Source: Oscillospiraceae bacterium (GTDB lineage Bacteria > Bacillota > Clostridia > Oscillospirales > Ruminococcaceae). Taken from it: a DNA stretch of 35,906 nucleotides. This document shows positions 29,694 to 35,906 of the stretch, in pieces (within the stretch, counting starts at the first letter, position 1; the number at the start of each line of letters is the position of its first letter). The stretch is from assembly GCA_017461245.1 (NCBI GenBank), contig JAFTYW010000045.1, positions 1-35,906 on the forward strand, read 5' to 3'. The notes beneath the pieces were generated by a model. The model was given only the letters and a program-made list of their open reading frames with translations, was not told the origin of the DNA and did not search any database. Both the position numbers and the translations under genes were made by a program.

Positions 29694-31556
29694 TTATATT
29701 GTTTCCTTTATAATTTTATAGATATTTTTGCTGTCAAGCTTGTACTCTTCCAAAGCCTCATTAACGGTTTGGTGAGAAATAAAGCCGTTTCCAAGCGTTC
29801 TTGTTGTATACTTACCTTTAAAGCCGCTCTTTACAAGCTCAGATCCAAAAAGCTCTGAGACCGAGCCGCGCTCTACGCCTTCTTCAATAAATATAACGTT
29901 GTCATATTTGTTTATAATGTCGATAACATCAGCAGAAGCCTCAAGCTTAACAAGCTTTAAAATATCAATGCCGATATTTTCTTGTTCGAGCATTTCTATT
30001 GCTTTAACACACTGTGCATATTCTCTGCCATAGGTGATTACAAGGCAGGAAACGCTATCTTTTCGCGATTTATAGAGAGTTTTTTCAGTGTCAGATAAAT
30101 CAAATCTTTCTGCAACGGTTTCGGGACAGCCTTTGGGGTATCTAACTGCTACAACTCCCTTTTCGTCGTAAATCGCCATGTTTAAGCAAAGCTCCAATTC
30201 AGTTATGTTGGACGGAGAATATATTGTAACGTTAGGAATTGTAGAAAGGAATGCAACATCATAAATTCCTTGATGGGTTTCACCGTCGGCACCAACTATT
30301 CCCGCTCTGTCAACCGCCAAAACGATGTGCAGATTATCTATGGCGGCATCGTGAAGCACCTGGTCATAAGAGCGCTGCAAGAACGTTGAATATATCGCAA
30401 CAACGGGAACGAGTCCGTTCTTAGCCATTCCTGCGGCGCAAGTAACGGCAAGAGGCTCTGCAATTCCAACATCAATAAATCGCCGTGGATATTCTGTCGC
30501 AAAAAGGTTAAGTCCCGAGGCATATTTCATTGCGGGAGAAATTGCGCAAATACTTGCATCTTCTTTTCCAAGCCGAGTTAAAATCTTACCGAAAGCCTCA
30601 GAAAAGCCCTCTGATGTGATATTAACTCCGTTGCCTTTTTGAATATCAAAGCAGGAAACGCCGTGATATGCTCCGGGGTTCTCCTCGGCATACTTGTAGC
30701 CTTTTCCCTTTACAGTTTCAACGTGGACAAAAACAGGCTTGTTTAAGAACTTTGCGCGCTCCAAAACCTCGCAAAGAGAGTTTACATCGTGTCCGTCAAC
30801 GGGACCCAAATAAGTAAACCCGAACTCCTCAAACCAGGTTGAATGATAAAGCGCGTATTTAAGCATTGACTTAGAACGAATAATGCGTCTGCGAAGCCAT
30901 TTTCCAATAAATGGGAGCTCGGTAATAAAGCGCTCGATCTTGTCCTTAGCCTTAAAATACTTAGGTCTTACGCGGATTTCAGAAAGGTATTTTGCAACTC
31001 CGCCGATATTTTTTGAAATCGAAACCTTGTTATCGTTTAAAATTACAACAGGTCGGTCGTGGTATCTGCCGATATTATTAAGGCCCTCATAGAACATTCC
31101 GCCGCTTGCCGCGCCGTCACCAACTACAGCGACAACGTGTCCGTCCTCGCCCGCGATAGTTTTTGCTCGCGCTAAACCAAATGCGGCGGCAAGAGAGGTA
31201 CTGCTGTGTCCTGTTGCAAAAGCGTCGTGCTCACTTTCTTTAGGTGTAGGAAATCCCGACAAGCCATTTTTAGTTCTTAAGGTGTTTAATCTTTCTTTTC
31301 TGCCTGTAAGAATTTTATGTGTGTAGGACTGATGCCCAACATCCCAGACAATTTGGTCCTTAGGACTTTCAAAAACCCTATGCAAAGCAACAGAAAGCTC
31401 AACCACTCCCAAATTGGAGGAAAGGTGTCCTCCGTTCTTTGAAAGGATCTCTATCAAAGTTTCTCTTATTTCGTCGCAAAGCGGCTCGAGCTCACTGACT
31501 GAAAGATTTTTTACGTCCTGCGGCGAGTCTATTTTTTTAAGAATTTTATTTTCCAT
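29694..31556 (-). CDS. dxs: 1-deoxy-D-xylulose-5-phosphate synthase
   Basis: A 620-residue transketolase-like enzyme, first step of the MEP isoprenoid pathway (pyruvate plus glyceraldehyde-3-phosphate). The TPP-binding motif is VGDGAASGGMFYEGLNN with LNDNKVSISKN; a transketolase pyrimidine domain (DVGIAEPLAVTCAAGMAK) and a C-terminal domain follow. The start is the ATG at 31556, seven bases after AAAGGA; a start two codons upstream would touch that site. It lies downstream of ispA, giving consecutive isoprenoid genes. Confidence 0.96.
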   Translation of the reverse strand: MENKILKKIDSPQDVKNLSVSELEPLCDEIRETLIEILSKNGGHLSSNLGVVELSVALHRVFESPKDQIVWDVGHQSYTHKILTGRKERLNTLRTKNGLSGFPTPKESEHDAFATGHSSTSLAAAFGLARAKTIAGEDGHVVAVVGDGAASGGMFYEGLNNIGRYHDRPVVILNDNKVSISKNIGGVAKYLSEIRVRPKYFKAKDKIERFITELPFIGKWLRRRIIRSKSMLKYALYHSTWFEEFGFTYLGPVDGHDVNSLCEVLERAKFLNKPVFVHVETVKGKGYKYAEENPGAYHGVSCFDIQKGNGVNITSEGFSEAFGKILTRLGKEDASICAISPAMKYASGLNLFATEYPRRFIDVGIAEPLAVTCAAGMAKNGLVPVVAIYSTFLQRSYDQVLHDAAIDNLHIVLAVDRAGIVGADGETHQGIYDVAFLSTIPNVTIYSPSNITELELCLNMAIYDEKGVVAVRYPKGCPETVAERFDLSDTEKTLYKSRKDSVSCLVITYGREYAQCVKAIEMLEQENIGIDILKLVKLEASADVIDIINKYDNVIFIEEGVERGSVSELFGSELVKSGFKGKYTTRTLGNGFISHQTVNEALEEYKLDSKNIYKIIKETI

Positions 31557-31569
31557 AAGCATTCCTTTT

Positions 31570-32454
31570 TTACATTTTTCTGGTACATAAATAATCAGAT
31601 AATTGTGTTAAAAAGGTCTTGTCCTCAAATGCATCTAATGCGGCTACTGCTTCGGTTGTAAGCCTCAAAGCGTCAGCCTTCGCTCCCTCAATTCCGTGGA
31701 AGGAAACATAAGTTGTTTTATTATTCTTTTCGTCACTGCCAATAGGTTTGCCGAGTAGCGATGCATCACCGACGCAATCAAGAATATCGTCAATGATCTG
31801 AAAGGCCAGACCGATTTTTTCGGCAAAGCGATCAGCAGCCTCAATTTTAGTTTGATCACCGCCTGCAAGAATAACCCCTGCAGTTGATGCAGCTCTCAAA
31901 AGTGCCGCTGTTTTATCTCTGTATAATGTCAGCAAAAGCTCCTCAGATATTTCTTTGCCTTCATTTTGCAGGTCAATAACCTGGCCGCCGATCATTCCCT
32001 CAGCACCTGAAAAGTTTCCTATTACAGCGGCGGCTTTCAGTTTAAGTTCAGAATTAATATTGCTTTCAGATGAAAGCATGGTTTCGAATGCAAGATTTAA
32101 AAGAGCATCTCCCGCAAGAAGCGCATTTGCTTCTCCAAAAGCCTTATGGCAGGAAGGTTTTCCCCTTCTCATATCGTCATCATCCATGCAAGGAAGATCA
32201 TCATGAATGAGCGAATAGGTGTGAATCATTTCCATTGCACAGGCAAAGGGAAGCGCCGACCTCACATCTCCGCCGCAAATTCTGTTAAACTCCAAAAGCA
32301 AGACAGGGCGTATTCTCTTTCCGCCTGCCCCAACGCTGTAATTCATAGCGTCAAAAAGCACCTGCTTCTTGGAGTCTTTGCGATTTAAAATATTATAAAG
32401 TTCTTTTTCAACTAAAGAACAATATTCCTGCAGTCTTATTTCAAAATCAACCAT
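31570..32454 (-). CDS. ispA: polyprenyl (farnesyl) diphosphate synthase
   Basis: A 294-residue trans-prenyltransferase of the IspA family. The first aspartate-rich motif is HDDLPCMDDDDMRRGKPSCH and the second IIDDILDCVGD; GGKRIRPVLLLE binds substrate. The residues before the first DDxxD fit a farnesyl/geranyl synthase of bacterial type, but chain length cannot be fixed by eye. The ATG directly adjoins the xseB stop, implying coupled translation. Confidence 0.94.
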   Translation of the reverse strand: MVDFEIRLQEYCSLVEKELYNILNRKDSKKQVLFDAMNYSVGAGGKRIRPVLLLEFNRICGGDVRSALPFACAMEMIHTYSLIHDDLPCMDDDDMRRGKPSCHKAFGEANALLAGDALLNLAFETMLSSESNINSELKLKAAAVIGNFSGAEGMIGGQVIDLQNEGKEISEELLLTLYRDKTAALLRAASTAGVILAGGDQTKIEAADRFAEKIGLAFQIIDDILDCVGDASLLGKPIGSDEKNNKTTYVSFHGIEGAKADALRLTTEAVAALDAFEDKTFLTQLSDYLCTRKM

Positions 32455-32661
32455 TTATTTATCCTCATTATTGTTTATAGCCAGACTTTTAACCTTTTGC
32501 TCAGCGGTTTCAAGGCGCTTATTGCAAAAAGCGCAAAGCTTTGTAGCCTCCTCAAAAAGCTCAAGCGACTCATCCAAAGAAGAATTTCCGTTTTCCAAAA
32601 CCGAAACAATCTCCTCTATCCTTTTCATTGCATCTTCAAAAGTTAATTTACTTTCAGCCAT
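32455..32661 (-). CDS. xseB: exodeoxyribonuclease VII small subunit
   Basis: A 68-residue, helical, acidic protein with the XseB pattern: LTFEDAMKRIEEIVSVLENG followed by SLDESLELFEEATKLCAFCNKRLE. With XseA it forms exonuclease VII, which degrades single-stranded DNA. It starts four bases after xseA. Confidence 0.94.
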   Translation of the reverse strand: MAESKLTFEDAMKRIEEIVSVLENGNSSLDESLELFEEATKLCAFCNKRLETAEQKVKSLAINNNEDK

Positions 32662-32665
32662 AATT

Positions 32666-33937
32666 TTATCCTCTTTCTTTTACAGAAGTAACGCGCACAT
32701 CGGCGGTTCCATCGTGAAAAAGTATTGAAATTTCATCGCCTGCACTCAAACCATTTGCAGTTACTGTGTTTTTATCCTTTGTAACAACAGAAAAGCCTCT
32801 TGTCAAAACCTTTAAAGGACTAAGTCCATCAAGCTTTGAAGCGTAATTCACAAGCTCAAGGCGTTTTTTATGAAGTAGCTGCTGCGATAAAGCAGAAACT
32901 GAAGAAACATTTTTACTAAGCTTTATTTTTTGCTTTTCAAAAAGCTCCTCGGGCCTGCTGAGGCAGGGTCTGCTTAAAAAGAAATTGAGCTTAGAGCGCA
33001 TATTGTCTATATAAAACTGAACGTCATTAAGACAAGGTCTGTTTTCTAAATTGTGTATTTTTTCGCTATAGTAACTTAACTTATTTTCAATAACAGAATT
33101 AAGCTTTTGCGATAATTCTGAAACGCAGAAAAGCAGTGTATTTATGTCGGGCGTACACAATTCTGCAGCTGCTGACGGTGTTGGCGCCCTGAGATCTGCG
33201 GCAAAATCTGAAATCGTAAAATCAGTTTCATGCCCTACCGCAGATACTATCGGGATTTCAGATGCATATATCTCTCTTGCCAGAGCCTCGTCGTTAAAGC
33301 ACCACAGCTCCTCGGCACTTCCGCCGCCACGGCCTATTATTATGACGTCAACTTTTTCGTTATTGTTAAAGTACTTAATACCGTCAATTATTGTTTTTGC
33401 AGCACTTTCCCCCTGCACCAGTGCAGGATATAAAACGATATGACAAAGAGGATAACGCCGCCCAAAAATATTAAGCATATCTTGAATTGCCGCCCCTGTA
33501 GGAGAGGTTACAATTCCGATTTTTTCGGGATAGCTTGGAAGCGGCTTTTTATGCCCCTCGTCAAAAATTCCCTCGGCTTTAAGCTTTTCTTTAAGTTCCT
33601 CAAAGGCAAGGGCAAGATTTCCCGCCCCGTCGGGAAGCATTTCTGTTACATATATCTGATAAATTCCGTCCCGCTCAAAAACCGAGACCTGCCCTCTGAC
33701 AATAACATTTTGGCCATCTTTTGGGGTGAATTTAACGTTTGAAGCATGCTGACGGAACATTACCGCTTTAATTATACTTTCGCTGTCCTTTAGAGAAAAA
33801 TAAAAGTGCCCGCTTTTTAAGTGATTTGTAAAATTAGAGATCTCTCCCCCAATATAAATATCACTGAGTCGGACATCGTGGTCCATTTTCAGTTTCAGGT
33901 ATTTATTAACTTGTGAAACCGAAATTACCTGTTCCAA
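32666..33937 (-). CDS. xseA: exodeoxyribonuclease VII large subunit
   Basis: About 423 residues. An N-terminal OB domain (ISVSQVNKYLKLKM and VRGQVSVFERDGIYQIYV) leads into the catalytic domain with IGIVTSPTGAAIQDMLNI, VIIIGRGGGSAEELWCFNDE and VSAVGHETDFTISDFAADLRAPTPSAAAE; a coiled-coil tail follows. I prefer the TTG at 33937, seven bases after AAAGAGG, which gives the usual short N-terminus; an ATG at 33976 would overlap the upstream gene by 20 bases. Confidence 0.94.
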   Translation of the reverse strand: MEQVISVSQVNKYLKLKMDHDVRLSDIYIGGEISNFTNHLKSGHFYFSLKDSESIIKAVMFRQHASNVKFTPKDGQNVIVRGQVSVFERDGIYQIYVTEMLPDGAGNLALAFEELKEKLKAEGIFDEGHKKPLPSYPEKIGIVTSPTGAAIQDMLNIFGRRYPLCHIVLYPALVQGESAAKTIIDGIKYFNNNEKVDVIIIGRGGGSAEELWCFNDEALAREIYASEIPIVSAVGHETDFTISDFAADLRAPTPSAAAELCTPDINTLLFCVSELSQKLNSVIENKLSYYSEKIHNLENRPCLNDVQFYIDNMRSKLNFFLSRPCLSRPEELFEKQKIKLSKNVSSVSALSQQLLHKKRLELVNYASKLDGLSPLKVLTRGFSVVTKDKNTVTANGLSAGDEISILFHDGTADVRVTSVKERG

Positions 33938-33956
33938 TTTAATTCCTCTTTCAGCT

Positions 33957-34898
33957 TTATTTAAATTGTTCATCACGAATCTTGCACAAAACCGCTATTC
34001 CCGCCGCGTTATCGCTGCTAAACCTCGGCTCAGCAAATATTCCGTTATACTTTTGAGATAAATTATCTTTTATCTTTTTGTTGGACATTACTCCACCCGC
34101 AAAAACGAACGGAAGGTTCGGATATTTTGCGCGAGCATTCTCGCATATTTTGTCAATAGTTTCACCGACAAAATCAAGGCAATACCTTGCAATATCAGCG
34201 CTGTTTTCGCCCCGTGCGAGCATTTTTTCTGTTTGATTCTGCAGTCCCGAAAGATTGCAATCCATCCCTTTAACGCAGGCCTTTATTTTAAAGGTTTTGT
34301 CTGATTTGGTTGCAAGCTCTTCGAGCTGAGCGCCGCAAGGAAAGTCAAGCCCCAGCATAACACCGACTCTGTCAATAGCTTGTCCCGCTTTAATATCAAG
34401 GCTCTTGCCGATGCACTCTACAGAAATGATTTTATCCGCGTCGGGTGTGATTTTAAGTAAATCGGTAGTTCCGCCCGAAATATGTAGCGCAAGAAACTCT
34501 TTTTTAATTAGATCAAGCCTATCAGCCGAATAAAGCGCCGCAGCAATATGCCCTCTCTGGTGTGAAAAGAAGTGCTGCCTTGCGCCATAGGCTGCAGAAA
34601 GAGCCTGCGAAAGCATTCTACCAACGAGAAAACACGGCATATACGAGCCTTGGTTATCACAAGGAGAAACCGATACGCCTACTGACGCAGGCTTTTCATT
34701 AAGCTTTGACAAAACCGCCTCTGTTACATCTCCCAGCTGTTTGACGTGCAGAAAAACTGCATCGCTCTGCCTTAAACCACAGCTATTCTCTTTAACAGGC
34801 AAAAGTAGCTTTTCAGAAATCATCTTGCCGCTTTCAGAGTCATAAGCCGCAACAGACGAGGTGTAATTACTTGTGTCAATTCCCAGATAAACAGACAC
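33957..34898 (-). CDS. TsaD-like (peptidase M22-type) protein, divergent paralog
   Basis: A 313-residue ASKHA-fold protein related to TsaD/Kae1 (tRNA threonylcarbamoyladenosine synthesis). Visible blocks are YLGIDTSNYTSSVA, the metal pair in SHQRGHIAAAL (two His), LHISGGTTDLL, and a C-terminal FVFAGGVMSN. Compared with canonical TsaD the SGGHT block reads SGGTT and the protein is shorter, so I regard it as the clostridial paralog often labelled peptidase M22. Canonical TsaD may be elsewhere. The start is a GTG at 34898 after GGGAG, one base past the nusB stop; in-frame ATGs further upstream lie inside nusB. Confidence 0.82.
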   Translation of the reverse strand: MSVYLGIDTSNYTSSVAAYDSESGKMISEKLLLPVKENSCGLRQSDAVFLHVKQLGDVTEAVLSKLNEKPASVGVSVSPCDNQGSYMPCFLVGRMLSQALSAAYGARQHFFSHQRGHIAAALYSADRLDLIKKEFLALHISGGTTDLLKITPDADKIISVECIGKSLDIKAGQAIDRVGVMLGLDFPCGAQLEELATKSDKTFKIKACVKGMDCNLSGLQNQTEKMLARGENSADIARYCLDFVGETIDKICENARAKYPNLPFVFAGGVMSNKKIKDNLSQKYNGIFAEPRFSSDNAAGIAVLCKIRDEQFK

Positions 34899-34899
34899 G

Positions 34900-35316
34900 T
34901 TATTCTCCCTTTCCGTTAGCGCGGTCCAAGCTCTTAACATAAGAGCCGAGAATTCCGTTAACAAACGAAAAATCGTCATCTCCACCGTACTTTTTGCAAA
35001 GCTCGACCGCCTCGTTAATGGTGACGCTGACGGGAATATCGTCAAACTGCATTATCTCGCCTATAGCAAGCTGGAGAACAGAAAGAGAAACCTTGCTGAT
35101 CCTCTTCATATCCCAGCGTTTTGCAAAGCTCGCTATTGTGTTGTTGATCTGCTCACAGTTTTCCTGTGTAAAGTGAATTAAACTTGATGCAAAAGCAGAC
35201 ACCTTAAAATCGCGCATTTCACCTGCAAGATCAATGATCTCATCAATACCTGCATTTGAAAACTGCGCCTCAAAATTAAGAATAAACGCCTGCTCTCTTG
35301 ATTCGCTTCGTGTCAT
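34900..35316 (-). CDS. nusB: transcription antitermination factor NusB
   Basis: A 138-residue all-helical NusB, which with NusE (S10) binds boxA RNA for antitermination on rRNA operons. Motifs: TRSESREQAFILNFEAQF at the start, and ISKVSLSVLQLAIGEIMQFD then VTINEAVELCKKYGGDDDFSFVNGIL-type core. Length is typical. It follows asp23 after a terminator, and its stop lies one base before the TsaD-like gene. Confidence 0.94.
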   Translation of the reverse strand: MTRSESREQAFILNFEAQFSNAGIDEIIDLAGEMRDFKVSAFASSLIHFTQENCEQINNTIASFAKRWDMKRISKVSLSVLQLAIGEIMQFDDIPVSVTINEAVELCKKYGGDDDFSFVNGILGSYVKSLDRANGKGE

Positions 35317-35340
35317 TTGTTATCCCCTGTTCATTTAGTC

Positions 35341-35374
35341 AAAAACACAAATAAGCCCTAATGGGCTTATTTGT
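35341..35374 (-). terminator. terminator between asp23 and nusB
   Basis: Twelve-bp stem ACAAATAAGCCC (35347-35358) with GGGCTTATTTGT (35363-35374), loop of four; read leftwards it is followed by GTTTTTG. Probably partial, since nusB has no clear promoter in the 30-base gap. Confidence 0.75.
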
Positions 35375-35752
35375 TTATTTTCTGTTTTTATCCTCAATTA
35401 CAATTCCCGAAACGTGAATATTTACCTTAGAAACTGCAATCGAAGTCATATTCTGAACAGAATCCTTGATTTTCTTCTGGATTTCGGCGGCAACAGTCTG
35501 AACCTTTGCTCCGTATTTTATCTTTAAGTAAACATCAATAACAGCCACGCCATCATTCAAATCAACCGAAACAGCGCTCTTAACAGGCTTTGATTTGAAA
35601 AGACCCTTGATGCTTGAAGGAGCAACTGCAAGCTCTGCAACGCCTTCAATTTCCTTTGCAGCAATTCTTGTGATAGCTGCAACTACATCCTCGGAAATTT
35701 TAAGATTTCCAACATTGTCAACGCGCTCAGAAAACTCATTTTGATAACTCAT
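35375..35752 (-). CDS. Asp23/Gls24 family envelope stress protein
   Basis: A 125-residue Asp23-type protein (alkaline shock family), thought to act at the cell envelope in Firmicutes. Patterns: ISEDVVAAITRIAAKEIEGV at the N-terminus, and GVAVIDVYLKIKYGAKV then VSKVNIHVSGIVIEDK near the end. The start is the ATG at 35752 with AAAGGAGGATG upstream; an upstream ATG at 35803 is unlikely because that site lies after it. A good promoter is 75 bases upstream. It opens the nusB-to-recN run. Confidence 0.92.
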   Translation of the reverse strand: MSYQNEFSERVDNVGNLKISEDVVAAITRIAAKEIEGVAELAVAPSSIKGLFKSKPVKSAVSVDLNDGVAVIDVYLKIKYGAKVQTVAAEIQKKIKDSVQNMTSIAVSKVNIHVSGIVIEDKNRK

Positions 35753-35826
35753 GGTAAATACATCCTCCTTTATTGATACATGCATAAATGCATTTTTATG
35801 CACATAATCCTTGAATATACACTTAT

Positions 35827-35854
35827 ATTATACCACAAATTTCAAAATACACAA
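35827..35854 (-). promoter_or_regulatory. promoter for asp23
   Basis: On the minus strand TTGTGT (35849-35854) and TATAAT (35827-35832), spaced 16 bases. The remaining bases to 35906 show no further feature. Confidence 0.7.
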
Positions 35855-35906
35855 CTATTTTGCTTCAACAATATTAATATTTTCTGAATTTATTTTTGTT
35901 TTTTGC

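Overview
The window reads as chromosome of a low-to-moderate GC Gram-positive bacterium, most likely a gut-type Clostridia (Oscillospirales/Ruminococcaceae-like). The grounds are strong AGGAGG-type ribosome binding sites with many TTG/GTG starts, the 3' end of a bS21 gene, EF-P beside a CD1247-type protein, HPr kinase, class B sortase, Asp23, CdaA/CdaR, and the clostridial run nusB-xseA-xseB-ispA-dxs-tlyA-nadK-argR-recN. The genus is inference; no rRNA or tRNA gene is present.

Layout. 1-5256 (+): rpsU 3' end, yqeG, an endonuclease IV-like gene, an Xaa-Pro aminopeptidase, efp, a CD1247-like zinc-ribbon gene and type 2 galT, with clear terminators. About 5300-9606: a compact element that I read as an integrated filamentous (inovirus-type) prophage. 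About 9607-15136 (+): Se/S carrier-like protein plus cysteine desulfurase, cdaA-cdaR (cyclic di-AMP), and an FAD-dependent dehydrogenase. 15143-24403 (-): hprK, ROK glucokinase, murB, rapZ, whiA, dnaE, then pfkA with its own promoter. 24435-25615 (-): secG and sortase B. 25641-35854 (-): asp23, then nusB through recN and a small Cys-rich protein.

The element is the exciting part. In about 4.3 kb it carries, in order: a HUH-type Rep (rolling-circle initiator related to Rep_2/pMV158 RepB), a probable ssDNA-binding protein, a 59-aa single-span coat protein followed at once by a terminator, a secreted and C-terminally anchored pIII-like protein, five tiny membrane proteins (70, 57, 38, 25 and 62 aa) with overlapping starts and stops, and a Zot/pI-type assembly ATPase. 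A roughly 0.8-kb non-coding end follows, packed with long inverted repeats. No integrase or transposase is present.

Instead the two ends carry dif-like sites. On the virion strand, the segment at 9520-9547 can pair with 9600-9609 and, once the element is circular, with 5310-5324. This gives a forked hairpin with an unpaired centre, the arrangement used by CTX-phi of Vibrio cholerae to integrate single-stranded DNA with the host XerC/XerD recombinases. The same end holds a promoter/operator that would point into rep only in the circular form, a large three-way stem structure (candidate packaging signal or origin), and two very small genes on the opposite strand. All element functions are inferred from order, motifs and structure; no search was run.
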